64,000 nt of DNA from Cristatella mucedo (taxonomy: Eukaryota; Bryozoa; Phylactolaemata; Cristatellidae), in NCBI GenBank assembly GCA_009760855.2, contig WPIO01000075.1, positions 299,501 to 363,500 on the forward strand. Direction: 5' to 3'. The position numbers were made by a program, and so were the translations under genes. A model generated the notes under the pieces. The model did no database searches. It worked only from the letters and a program-made list of their open reading frames with translations, and was not told the origin of the DNA. Every line of letters starts with the position of its first letter. The first letter of the stretch is position 1. Below, piece after piece: positions 21,332 to 31,717 of this stretch.

Positions 21332-22853
21332 ATGGCAAGCGCACCAGAATATATCGATAGTATACTTGAACTTGGAGATCCTGAGTTTCCTAACTATAAA
21401 CTTAGAGACTATCAATTCAGAGAGTTTTATCAAGCACATGGAAATGAAACTGATACTGTTACTTCTAAACTAGTTACATTCATTGTACCTGGTGAACAAC
21501 AAACGTGTTATGTCCTTTCTGATGCCTACCTTTTACTTGAGGATCAAATACAAGTTCAAACTGTTGCTGGTAATCCACCTGTTTATGGAGCACCGAATAG
21601 AAGTATTAATATAGGTTTTGCTAATAATGCAGGTGCATAGATGTTTAGTAGAATGAGAGTTAGACTTGGTACAGAGGAAATTTAAAGTCTTCCACAAAAA
21701 GAAGGAGTTGGAAGTGTATCAACACTTATGGGTCTTCTATGCTATCCAAATGATTATAACAGAACTTAACGACTTGCAACCGGATGGAAAAAGGATTAAG
21801 CAAATTCGTTGGATGACCTAGTTCTAACGAATTCATACGCCAGTCCTAATGCCTCTGGAGCTAGTACTTCAAATATTGGATTCGTTTACAGAATAGGTAT
21901 TATGAATAACATTATTAATGAAACTGGAAATTTTAGTATTGCTCTTCCTCTTGCACGAATTTATGGTTTTTGTGCTGATATGAATAAAACTATTTATAAT
22001 ATTCCTTTTACACATGACTCGTATTGGTGGAAGTGATAAGGATGCTATCTTGACTAATACGAGTGGAACTGCAAACAATACTGATAACACAATTCAGACA
22101 AGAACTGTTGCTATAGTAGCAGGAAATGGTCTTTACATTGATTGTAGAATTGCAATAACAAAAATGAGACTTGTTGTTCCATGTGTAACACCAAAAGAAA
22201 GTACTCAAAGAGCGCTTGCTGATATTTCAGGTGAGAGATCAAAGAAAATGAGACTTAACTATAGAGTTAGACGATATGAAAATAGTATTATATCTTCTCT
22301 TAATCACGGCCTTAAATTTACTAAGACGCTATCAGTTCAAAATACAATTGATAAAGTTAGATGGTTGATCATTGCAGTTCAAAATTACAACAAGTATGGA
22401 AGTTATACGGGAAATCCTTGCACATACAATCATTGTGATATTAAAAGTATTTGTGTATTTGGTAATGGTTCTAAACAATATTGTGCAGTATTAAGATCCA
22501 ATGATTTTAAGAAAGGAAAATGTGCTCCTTCTTTCACGGATTTCACAACTTTTAGAAAACAAGATCTTGGAGTTAATGAAGTTACAGAATCTGTTGGCAT
22601 TACTTACCCTGAATGGCTAACTCTATACCCTATTCATGTTAGCGATCTGCAATATAATGATGAGCCACTTAGAGTAACTTATAGACTTGATGTAACTGTT
22701 GAATTTAATACTGCCTTACCAAATGATGGAACTCAAATAATGCTTCACTATTTGACTATTTGTGAGAATAGTGCTGAATTAACTTCAAATGGCAGTGGTG
22801 CTAACTTTACATGCAGCAAAGGAATGATGGCTTACGATAGAAAAGATTTTTAA
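21332..22853 (+). pseudogene. major capsid protein (double jelly roll), disrupted
   Basis: It starts at 21332 after TATATAGAGAATAA. About 507 codons, the expected size for Maverick hexon-like proteins. Motifs include VTFIVPGEQQTCYVLSDAYL, the MFSRMRVRLGTEEI strand, LMGLLCYPNDYN, ALPLARIYGFCADMNK, TRIGGSDKDAI and KMRLVVPCVTP. In-frame stops: TAG 21638, TAA 21683, 21767 and 21797. A frame slip lies near 22015. The second half, from 22014, is open to the natural TAA. It heads a block with the nuclease and a fibre gene. Confidence 0.88.
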
Positions 22854-22876
22854 TAAAAGTACAATACCTAGATATA

Positions 22877-23741
22877 ATGCTAAAAAACAAATTATTTCAT
22901 TCAAGGTCAGATGAATGGAAGAGAGCTATGAGTTTAGATATTGGTGGATCATAAGTCTATTCTGTTTTAGGAAATGATATAGTTTTTGGTTCACAAATTG
23001 ATTGTGATATAGAATTAATTGCAAATAGAAAACTAAAAAAATATATTTCAAATTCTCAACCTATGAAATTTGCGAAAATGTTATTTGGTAAGGTATTTGA
23101 GCCAATAGCTGCGAAATATTTAAAAATGAAATTAGATAGAAATATTAAAAATTCAAATGAGTGTTTTACTAGTGATGGAGCTTATAGATATTCACCTGAT
23201 GGAGTTATAGATGAAGACACGTTAATTGAGATACAATGTTTATGGAGTCGTAGTATAGTTAAAAAATGTATACCATAACAATACCTAGCTCAATGTTTAT
23301 TAGGATTACATGTATTGAAATTAAGCAGATGTTTTTATAGTGAATTTGAAATCTTCGTTGAAGGTTTGAATTGCAAAGAACCTCCTAAAGATTATGTTGC
23401 AGCTGGAACAGTTAGAATAACAGCGAGTTATGCTTTTGATATGCCTATAAGAGAACCATTATTTATGTATTTACTTAAAGATGAGAAATATTATGATTTG
23501 AATTGAATTGAATTTGATATAATAAGTGATTATGGTCAATTTAACAACAACAAGTTTTGGTTTCGATATAAAATATTATATAAAAAAAGTTGAGATACAA
23601 GTAGTTAAAGAAGAAGATCCATTTAGATTTTCAAGAATTGTTCCAGTAGTTAGAGAAGTATTAAATAAAAGTAAAATATTAATTAATGAATATATAGAAA
23701 ATGAGCAAGTTTCACACTTGGATAATGTATCAAAAGGTTAG
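22877..23741 (+). pseudogene. YqaJ/lambda-type exonuclease, disrupted
   Basis: It starts at 22877 after TAGATATA. Motifs follow the YqaJ recombinase plan: FHSRSDEWKRAMSLDIGGS, GKVFEPIAAKYLKMKL, the core SPDGVIDEDTLIEIQCLWS, and QYLAQCLLGLHVL. The core normally has E-x-K; this copy reads E-I-Q, so the catalytic Lys may be lost. In-frame TAA at 22952 and 23276, TGA at 23504, then a frame slip near 23530 to a helical C-terminus. Related viral nucleases process replicating DNA ends. Confidence 0.75.
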
Positions 23742-24556
23742 GGTATTATAATTTCAGATTTAAATGCAAATGGAAATTGAATTGTTAATCTATCTGATCC
23801 AATTAATGACTCTCATGTAGTAATAAAATCTTATGCAAATGCTAAAATTGTTGTTAATACAGGAAAAAAACTTAATCTTGGAGGTAAAACAATTACTAAT
23901 CTTGGAGCAGGTGTTAATCCTACTGACGCTGTTAATGTTAGTCAAGTAAGTAATTATGTTATAAGAAATGGTGATACAATGACTGGAGATTTAAACATGA
24001 ATAGCTATGCTATAACATCTACTTATTGGAACTCAGGTAATAGCAAATCAGTAGTACTAAATGATGATTATTGTGTTACGTATGGTGGAATGAAACTAGA
24101 TGTGTTATTAAAAGCATTTCCTTCAACAACAAATATTGATATGGGAGGATATTCCATAACTTATGTTGCAAATCCTGTTAATCCTTTTGACGTTGCGGCT
24201 AAATCTTATGTAGATAAAATACTTAAAAAATAACAGAAGTACTAGGTCTATCAATTGATCTCAATGCAAAAAACTCAATACTAAACCTATCAACACCTTA
24301 TTCATGGACAAATAAAACAGCTCCACCTATAATTATATTAAATGTTATGGTTGTTGGATCATCTAACTGTATGTTACAAAAACCTAATACTGATACAACT
24401 GCTATATCTGGAGATGTAAGAGCAATAAATACTTCTCTAACAGGTGTGGACTTAAAGTATTATGTATATTTTACAAGACTTTCAACAGAGTATTTCTTCA
24501 TTGATATAATTGGAAAAATAAGAGTAAACATCTTGGTCCGTTATGTACCCTCCTGA
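23701..24556 (+). pseudogene. fibre-like repeat protein D, disrupted
   Basis: A fourth fibre gene, 10 kb from the other three and on the opposite strand. A strong start box (TATATAGAAA) precedes ATG 23701 inside the end of the nuclease gene. Repeat units include NLSDPINDSHVVIKSYANAK, NLGAGVNPTDAVNVSQVSNY and YVANPVNPFDVAAKSYVDKI, separated by NLNMNSYAI-type strands. It has a TGA near 23777 at a usual Arg position and an A-run frame slip near 24228. The C-terminal 105 codons form a distinct domain ending in TGA. Confidence 0.75.
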
Positions 24557-24656
24557 AAAGTACAAATGAAATATTAAAACTATTAATTCTTTTAACTTTG
24601 TTGCTTTACGTTTACCTTTAATAAGAAGAAATAGTTTTGAAATAGTACGGATAGCT

Positions 24657-24970
24657 TCATGCTCTAGACAATGATGTAAAGATGTAGAGCAACATTGTTT
24701 TTAAGTGTTCCTTTACTAATGAATATAATTTATTTGATCTAACTTTTTTAAATGAATTGAAATGTATGTTGCAGTATGAACAAATTATAGTTGTATTATT
24801 ACGCATAAGACTAGAATCAAATTCTGTTTCTTGCATATCTTTATCACAGATATCACAACGTATTTCATTTTTTTTGGTCTTTTCTTTTTCATATGACAAT
24901 GAGGATGATTTTCTTCAAGATATTCAGTTTCATTAAATGTATTTAAACACGTTTTACAAAATATTTCCAT
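24657..24970 (-). pseudogene. Cys-rich zinc-binding protein, one frameshift
   Basis: It starts at 24970, ten bases from the divergent integrase start. Pairs of zinc ligands appear as FCKTC, PHCH, RCDICDKD and ICSYCN; the two frames join across an A-rich run near 24875. The size (about 104 residues) and ligand pattern suggest a double zinc finger, possibly a transcription factor or an integrase partner. Its 3' end runs into the tail of fibre D. No exact family recognised. Confidence 0.55.
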
Positions 24971-24980
24971 TCTCTATAGA

Positions 24981-25861
24981 ATGTCATTTTTAACTCTAAA
25001 TGAAAGAAAAAAAGAAGGTAAATTCAATTCTGACTCAGATATAAGTCAAGTATTCAAACCAAGACCTAAGAATATTCCACAAGGTTTTTGTAATATTGTT
25101 GAGCCAAATAAAAATCATCAAGCAGACATTCTATACATGCCTAATGATTCTGGATATAAATATGCACTGAGTGAGTTTGATGTTGCTAGTAGATATAAAG
25201 ATTCAAGACCTCTTAAAACAAAGTCTTCTAAGGAAGTAACAAAAGCAATAATAGATATTTGCAATAAAGGTCCTTTGAAATGGCCAAAGAAAATGACAGT
25301 TGATCCAGGATCAGAGTTTAAAGGAGAGTTTGCTTAAGGAATGAAAAACATGAAACACAAACCATTGAAGGTACTAGTAAAAAGAGTGCTGCATTAGTTG
25401 AAAGAATGAATAGAACAGTTGCTGAGAAAGCATTTATTGCTCAGTATGAAAAAGAAATAGAAAGTGTCAATAAAGAAGAATATACTAGAAACAGAGAGTG
25501 GATTTATAATCTACCAAAGATCATTGAGTATCTAAATAATAGCATTACAAAAGCAACTGGTGAAAAACCTACTAAAGCAATAAAAAAAGAAAAAGTTAAA
25601 CTAAAGCAACCAAAATATCATAGAAAAGTAGGAGAACAAGAACAGTTATTAGAACTTGGAACAACTGTTTGATATTTATTAGAACCAGGTGAAGGAGAAG
25701 ATGAAAAGAGAAGAAGAGCTACAGATCCAATATGGAGTTTAACTAAACATAATATTGTTAGAATAATGGTATTGCAAGAACAACCGGCTAGATATTTCGT
25801 AAATGATGTTAAGAGAAGTGTGTGTTTTGTTTGAGAGGAGTTACAAGTTATTAAGCCTTAG
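24981..25861 (+). pseudogene. DDE integrase (Maverick/retroviral type), disrupted
   Basis: It inserts element DNA and makes the short target duplication. The catalytic triad is visible: Asp in HQADILYMP, Asp in MTVDPGSEFKGE, Glu in ALVERMNRTVAEKAF. The C-terminal domain has the conserved LLEPGEGE, RRRATDPIWSL and EELQVI segments. It is broken by a stop and frame slip near 25337-25360, and by TGA at 25670 and 25832, both where the family normally has Arg. Its stop overlaps the 3' end of the convergent membrane-protein gene. Confidence 0.92.
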
Positions 25862-26255
25862 TATCACTTATATTTTCTAATGAATCAATTAATATTTCAT
25901 TGAATTCTTCTTTAGCTATGTTATCATCATCTAAAGCATCAAGAATCTTTGATACTAAGTTATGATTTGCTTGAAGAGTAGATCTTTTCCTTCTATCAAT
26001 TTGTGATATTGTACTATCTATTGAGATTATCATTGTTGATAAAGCACCTAATACTGTTACAACGTGAGAAAGATCCTCATGCTTTTGAATGTAGGTAGTA
26101 CTTGTTACTGTAATTGCAAGAGATAGTAAGATGCCTAGACATTGAAAACAGTATTTAACTCTTATTAGTTTATTTAAGCAACCTTTAATTCTATCATTGT
26201 CTAAAAGTATTTGATAATACTTGGTATTTGAATATTTACTTCGAAGGTCTGACAT
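25851..26255 (-). CDS. two-helix membrane protein, 134 residues, intact
   Basis: Open frame starting at 26255 after AATATAGGGCA. Residues 36-55 (CFQCLGILLSLAITVTSTTY) and 64-82 form two likely membrane helices joined by a short loop with His residues. A helical, acidic cytoplasmic tail follows (DALDDDNIAKEEFNEIL). The layout recalls SLATT-type two-helix proteins and small virion membrane proteins, but I cannot show homology. It is the last element gene before the composition change and one of three genes without damage. Confidence 0.65.
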   Translation of the reverse strand: MSDLRSKYSNTKYYQILLDNDRIKGCLNKLIRVKYCFQCLGILLSLAITVTSTTYIQKHEDLSHVVTVLGALSTMIISIDSTISQIDRRKRSTLQANHNLVSKILDALDDDNIAKEEFNEILIDSLENISDTKA

Positions 26256-26621
26256 TGCCCTATATTAATTTGAGAATAAAAATCGTTTTATCAATAGCAC
26301 AAATCCAAATAGCATGTAAATGAATGGTATGACGTCAGTTACTAAATTTAGACCACTGGGAACACCTGATAGATCACGTGAGTAGGAGTTATCTTCCTTT
26401 CCAAAATGGCCTCCTGCAATGACCTAAGAGTTCGTTTTCGACGATCAGTATTTTGATGATGATATAACAGTTGTAGAAGACATAACTGTGAGTGAATACT
26501 TGCAGACGTTTTCAGAAACTTTAGAAATTATCAATAAATCCATAGATTTGATGTTTGATGAGCTAAGTCGGATGCCAACCATCCAAAAACTTGACATTGA
26601 TTGTGTCGATTCGTTCGTCGT

Positions 26622-27025
26622 CGTCTATCCTTGTCATTCTCGTCTAGTTCAAGTCGATGCCCAGAGGGTGACTTGTTCGATCGTCCATCCTTGTCATTCT
26701 TGTTTAGTACAAGTCGATGCCTAAATGGTGACTTGTACGATCGTCTATCCTTGTCGTTCTTGTTTAGTACAAGTCGATGCCTAAATGGTGACTTGTACGA
26801 TCGTCTATCCTGCATCTTTCTTGGAAGCTCGTGTTGATGCCCAGAGAGTGACACAGCTCAGAGAGGAATGTGTGTAACAATTAATAACTGCATGGATTGT
26901 ATCATTTCTATCGCCACAAATCTTAGTGCAAGTCGATGCCCAGAGGGTGACTTGTTTGATAGTCTATCCTATATCTTTCTTAAGAGCTCGCGTCGATGCC
27001 CAGCGGGTGACACGGCTCGGGGTTT
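26622..27025. repeat. 60-bp minisatellite
   Basis: Four tandem units with exact 60-base register start at 26622, 26682, 26742 and 26802 (each near CGTCTATCCTTGTCATTCT, then AAGTCGATGCC and GGTGACTTG). One to two diverged units recur at 26930-27025 after a gap. The period is a multiple of three, but stops occur in two of the frames. Confidence 0.85.
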
Positions 27026-27231
27026 GGCGTTTTCATCATTTAATAAACTGTTTATCAGATGCATGACAAGTATTTTAGGATATCACGATGGATCAACCCT
27101 TGGAAATTTAATTATAAAGGTAAGTATTTCAGCGCCGCAGGGAGGGAGGTGTGGGCGGAGTGAGGGTGAGAGGCTGCAGTACGGTAAAGTTCATATACGA
27201 GATGTGAATTTTACTCGGACATCCAATATAC

Positions 27232-27300
27232 GTATTGGATCAATGGTTAACGCTTTTTGCCTCTGGACGAGACGAGCACGGGTTCGAGTCGCAAAAACAT
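27232..27300 (+). repeat. tRNA-like Pol III promoter head
   Basis: It contains an A-box-like TGGATCAATGGTTAACGC and a B-box GGTTCGAGTC (27281-27290) at tRNA spacing, followed by an A- and T-rich tail. The acceptor stem does not pair well, so it is a degenerate SINE head rather than a working tRNA gene. It sits 40 bases from the right inverted repeat. Confidence 0.55.
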
Positions 27301-27339
27301 TAAACGTTTTATTTATTATAAAGGGTAAAAGTTACGTTT

Positions 27340-27553
27340 ATCAACCTAAACAACTCTTAGTAGATATAAAATGAATGGCATGTAGCCTAGGGCTCGATCG
27401 AATGATGTCATCAATTAAACAAATCGTCCTCCGATAAACAATCTCGCGAAACGATCGAGCGGAAGCGAGATTGTTTATCGGAGGACGATTTGTTTAATTG
27501 ATGACGTCATTCGATCGAGCCCTAGGCCACATGCCATTCATTTTATATCTACT
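27340..27553 (-). repeat. right terminal inverted repeat with near-perfect fold-back
   Basis: Two 89-base arms (27359-27447 and 27465-27553) are inverted copies with about two mismatches around a 17-base loop (27448-27464), preceded by the 19-base unpaired segment 27340-27358. The outer end is ATATCTACT. It matches the left terminus in inverse orientation. Each outer arm carries TGACGTCA. Confidence 0.92.
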
Positions 27554-27558
27554 TGCCT
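27554..27558. repeat. target-site duplication, right copy
   Basis: TGCCT immediately follows the right terminus and equals 5434-5438. Confidence 0.8.
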
Positions 27559-27699
27559 GCCTAAACTGCTGCAATGATTTCAGCCCTTCGTGCCCGCAGG
27601 TCTAACCATTAAAACGAACTGTGTGTACCATTCTTTTACTCGAAGACTGTTGGTGACCAAGAATTTCCCTTTGCCGTCGTTTCCGGTGTGATTGCCTGG

Positions 27700-28230
27700 C
27701 GCAATCTAGGCTTTCGCTTTAATGCAGATGAAACTCAGTTGTACCTTTGCTTTCATCCCTTCCAACCCTACTGCTTGTCGAACTCGGAACTCCCTCGCTG
27801 CATGTACTGATGACATCCGCAAACGGATGGCAGCAAACTTTCTTACTTTGAATGATTATAACACCAACTTACTAATTATGGGAAACCCGTTTTGACACAT
27901 AAATTGAAAATATTAGCGCTCAAAACTCCGCTTTGCCAGCATATCTCTCGTTGAATCTGCACGGAATGTAGATGTCATTCCAAATCGACTTTTTATTTGA
28001 CGATCATATCAGCTCCACAAATAAGTCTGCCTACTTTCAGCTACATAACATTGCTAAAATTCAGGCTTGTTTAGACAGGGATACATTTAAAAAGAAGCTA
28101 AAAATGCATCTATTTATCACAACATTTAGTGGGTCCCTTCGATTCGTCCTGTATGTGCCTATGCGTGCTGACACTATGCATGCTGCTACTAAATATACTT
28201 GCATGCTGACCCTGTGCATTTATAAAATAG
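27700..28230 (+). mobile_element. LINE reverse-transcriptase fragment, second family
   Basis: A degraded frame carries FNADETQLYLCF, a decayed YADDTQLYL catalytic box. Further on it has DTFKKKLKMHLFITTFSGSL, the usual C-terminal end of such proteins, then the 3' tail block. Several stops and shifts. Plus orientation. Confidence 0.7.
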
Positions 28231-28239
28231 TAAACATTG

Positions 28240-28370
28240 GCAGATTTAATAGCCTCTTTTGTCTAACGACAGAAGAGCCTTTATGGCTATCACGAATGCT
28301 TGCCGAGGTGATAAGGAATCACCCACTGCAGGATTCGAACCCATGACCTCGGGACCGAGGTCGCGAATCA
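28240..28370 (-). mobile_element. tRNA-derived SINE, family A
   Basis: The minus strand carries GGGTTCGAATCC (B box) and the GACCTCGG/CCGAGGTC self-complementary block, with the TCTTCTGTCG body. It is diverged from the copy at 38010. Confidence 0.7.
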
Positions 28371-28436
28371 CTCTTGTTGTTTATTGAGCATGCGACCACT
28401 AGCCATTCGATTATGCTTCCTTTGCAGCAAATGCAA

Positions 28437-30150
28437 AGTGCCAAGAAAGAGATTGAGTTCTCTGACGGCCCTAAAACAAATGCATTACTTTTTTTATTGT
28501 TATTATTGAACTGGGGAGCTCACTCCAAAATTCATTCGCTTCTAGCTTGGAGTCCACATTCCCACTTTACCCAAACGCCGCCGGCAACTTAATCGGCGTT
28601 ACTCACTTCCTCGACTGTGCTGACTAAGCTACGCTTCCACCGATCTCTTTATTACGTTATATGAAGTCTTTGACTGCCGAAGTCGCACGAAAAACCGCAC
28701 AGGTTTTGAATGGGCCACACTAAATACTGTCCTGAAAAACACTTACGCAGCGACTTTTCGGTGCTACACACAGAGATGCAGGCATAAATACATATTCGTG
28801 ATACCTCTTACTTCTCTATTCGACAGGCGATATTCTGAGTACTAGTAATTAGTAGTAGCAATGACAGCAAGACTTCGCTTCTCCTGGGCGTATCGGTAGC
28901 TTGCCATTAAAACGGCAGTGCCAGCTAAACCAGCCAGATTATGTCTGGTAACCATTAGTCACGATCACGCGTTAATCTCTGGCCGAGGAGGTATAAAAGC
29001 CGGCACCACGAAATAGGCAGACAGTTGCGACTCTGGATTCAGCGTTGGCATTGGAGTTGATTTGAGGTCTAGGCCGGAGAGCTGCCAAAATATATAGGAT
29101 AGGATCATAATAGTTGTAAAAAAATATATTTGTATAGCGCTCTCAGAAAACTGAATCTCGTTCAAAACTCGAACTTTGAACGGCCGTCACAGTTTCGAAC
29201 GACTTTCTCTCAGCACGAGGCTTAGTAGATGATTGATTCAATGAATCCGTTCTCCTTGTAAACCTTGAATGCCCAGTTCAACTAGATCTAGACTGGGACG
29301 ATTGCAATTTTCTAAGTTTATCTACTATTAGCAGAGAAATATTTCTTATCGCTTTCATCCATAATAATCAAATAAATATACTGTGGGGGTAAGGCAACGT
29401 AGAGCGAACTTATAAGACAATTTCATTCAATGTTTCATATTTGTCATTACTAAACGCGGACATCGCGAGAAGCCACTCGTACAGAGTTCAGCTCTCTTTA
29501 CCTTATGTCACCTTAACTCTACACCCGAAGCTGGGAATGGTGATATAGCTGTGGGATGGCAGCCCTCTGTGCCAATCTGGCGCGACGCCCTTCTGTGATT
29601 GGCTGTCTGGCTCGGGAGAGCCCGTTGACCTTTCCTTTAGAAGGGTCAATTTATAGCTCATATTGCAGTGTACCCAACATCTCAAGGCTAATCGTGGTTT
29701 ATTCAGTGCAAAAATGCGCCCTACTATAGCATATTTCTAGATGACTTATGCCAAGAATATTGAATATACTTCTTATGACAAACCTTGAATCGGGCGCGTA
29801 TGAAATTATACTAAGGGTAAAAAGGCTTAGGTCACTAGTCGTTCGAGTCTGCTTATTAATTTTATAAAATATACTATTTCCAAAGTATATTTCTATGTAG
29901 TTTCTATTGTGCTATTTTTATTCAAGTTTATGTTATTGTCATTTTTATAAAGGTCATTTGAAAGTTTCAAAAGTTGTGTTTTTTTACTGGAATTTATGTA
30001 AGATTCAATATTAACAAAGCGAGTTAGTTACACATTGGCCACAGCGTAGCTTTTGTGCCATTTTATAGGTTCGTGGCATTAATAATCGTAGCGTCGCATG
30101 ATGGAATTGATGAAGTGCTTAACAGGCATTGCCTAGATGTTGTCCATTCA
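28437..30150. other. host intergenic sequence
   Basis: It contains short LINE/SINE tail fragments near 28437-28500 and 29125-29165 (TTTGTATAGCGCTCTCAGAA). Otherwise I see no exon, RNA gene or element. Confidence 0.4.
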
Positions 30151-30154
30151 CTCA

Positions 30155-30295
30155 GATGAGGTTCTCGCTATTCACGACCCTGGTCGTGGGTTAGAGTCCT
30201 ACAGAGGGCGCCTCTTTACTGTCTACTGCAAGCGTAGGCGATGAGTGTTATGGCTCTTCTGCCGCTATATAAATGAGGCTGTAAAATCAGCTAAC
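30155..30295 (+). mobile_element. tRNA-derived SINE, family A, diverged
   Basis: CACGACCCTGGTCGTGGG followed by a B-box relative (GGTTAGAGTCC), then the TGGCTCTTCTGCCGCTATA body and the AAATGAGGCTGTAAAATCAG end. Confidence 0.65.
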
Positions 30296-30299
30296 ATTT

Positions 30300-31672
30300 T
30301 TCTATTCCTTGCCCTTGTTTACCACGCGCTACTTGAGATGCAGATCAACAAATTTTACAATTTATTATAGCTAGTTTGGCAAGACCTCGGTGCAGTTTTT
30401 AAACCGCCATCTTTTTGATCGTGGATGTGCTGCAACCGTCTGCCCATATTAGTTAAAAGTATGAAAACACTTTAGCACCGCTGGTAGGGCGATGCAACTG
30501 TTAACGCTCATTTCGCGTTTAAAAACATTAGTTTAAAATGTCATCGCAGAATGCTCGATGCCACCATAAGCAATTCCGGTGCCTTTGCAACTTGAAATCT
30601 CTTGCAGGAAGTCGCAAGCTGACATTTCAAGAGCTCGGTCGGCCATTATTTAGCGAGCGCTCAAACGTTGCTTTTAGAACTTGAAGGTATATTAAATCTC
30701 TGGAAAGCTATTAGAATCGCAAGCCTTGCCTGTTTACTCCTTGCTGAAGTTGCTAACAAATCTAATCAACGAGGATTTCGAATTAGTTTTCTTGACTGCT
30801 GCTAGTGCCGCGGGCAGACAGACGCAGCACCTGCAGAGCGTCGGCGAGCAGTTCGGTTCAGGCTTTGCCCCAGACTGCCAGAGAGCGCGGCGGCGCGGCC
30901 CCACCAAGGAGTTCTTCAAACTCGAGTCCATGAGCTCGAAGCCTTCGAGGCGGCGGTCAAGCGTACGGCTTCCTGCTCGGCGCTTGCCAAATGTGACTCC
31001 CCCGTCGAAGCCTGCGCCTCGAAGCCCGGGCAGGAATGTGTGCCAAACATGCACAGCACGTCCAGTTGCAAGGCATTAGATCGACCCCCTCCCCCCCAAC
31101 GGCTACGTCAAGACGCGGCTGTCGCTCAGTGGTGGCGAATTCCAGGAGTTGAGGACCGGAGGAGAGCAGGGTAAAAGTTGCAGGAGGACAGCGGGTGGAG
31201 ACAACCCTGCAGTCCTAGCTGGGGAATCCGCCTTCGAGATGCCCCGGCAGATGTGAGCTGTTTCGGCTTCGCAAGACCAACCAATCGAGCGCCTGGAGTC
31301 TGGCGGCGGCTTTCCTACCACGAGAGTGACCACGTGACACCCAGACATATTTGTGGGGCGTGCCTTGCGGTAGCTTGACTAGCTGTAGCTGTCACCTGCT
31401 GCTTCTGCTGCCACCTTTCCTTTTCCTATACAGACTCGGTGAAGCTTCTTCGGCAGGTCAGGCTCATAGACATAGAATGTGTCCAGACGCCAGCGGCTCA
31501 TCGGAAGTCTCGAGTCGTCGCTAGAAGCACTAGAGGAACCGGTCGTAGTCGCTGAGCAAATTCTGATGTTGGCTGCTAGCAAGATTTCTGGAAACCAGCC
31601 AGTCACTTGAGCAAGGAAATATGGCTAATTCAATTGGATTACAAATACTAGCCGAGCTACTGCATTGCGTAC

Positions 31673-31717
<45 letters not shown>

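Larger units (their letters stand above)
26330..27339. other. host-like segment inside the right end of the element
   Basis: Visibly less AT-rich than the gene block. It holds a possible small frame from 26419 (an early TAA at 26425, then the acidic, helical EYLQTFSETLEIINKSIDLM), a 60-bp minisatellite, a consensus splice donor (AAAGGTAAGT at 27117-27126) and a tRNA-like head. It lies wholly inside the termini. It may be captured host DNA or a later insertion. Confidence 0.55.
5439..27553. mobile_element. Maverick/Polinton (adintovirus-like) element, full length, decayed
   Basis: A 22,115-bp AT-rich block bounded by inverted termini and a 5-bp duplication. It encodes the diagnostic Maverick set of protein-primed family-B polymerase, DDE integrase, adenain-like protease, A32-type ATPase, major capsid and penton-like proteins, plus fibres, a phospholipase-like protein, an HNH endonuclease and a YqaJ-like nuclease. 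Genes sit on both strands in short, nearly gapless clusters without introns. Most have in-frame stops and frameshifts, so this copy cannot make virions. Closest known relatives are endogenous adintoviruses/Mavericks of invertebrates; the exact lineage was not tested. Confidence 0.93.

Noticed and set aside
5711-25861. Altered genetic code in the element (TAA as Tyr, TGA as Trp or Arg)
   Set aside because: Several TAA sit at Tyr positions, but one in the HNH gene sits at a usual Gln and one in a fibre unit at a usual polar residue. TGA sits at Arg in the integrase and at Gly or Arg in fibres. TAA and TGA also end genes at natural C-termini. Random nonsense mutation explains this better.
24981-25861. 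Endogenous retrovirus or LTR retrotransposon
   Set aside because: The integrase fold is shared, but there is no reverse transcriptase, gag or LTR in the element, and the neighbours are Maverick genes.
27232-27300. A functional tRNA gene
   Set aside because: A and B boxes are present but the acceptor and anticodon stems do not pair properly.
5439-27553. Phage or bacterial contamination
   Set aside because: Fibre, HNH and YqaJ genes look phage-like, but the block is flanked by a target duplication in animal DNA and carries Maverick polymerase, protease and capsid genes.
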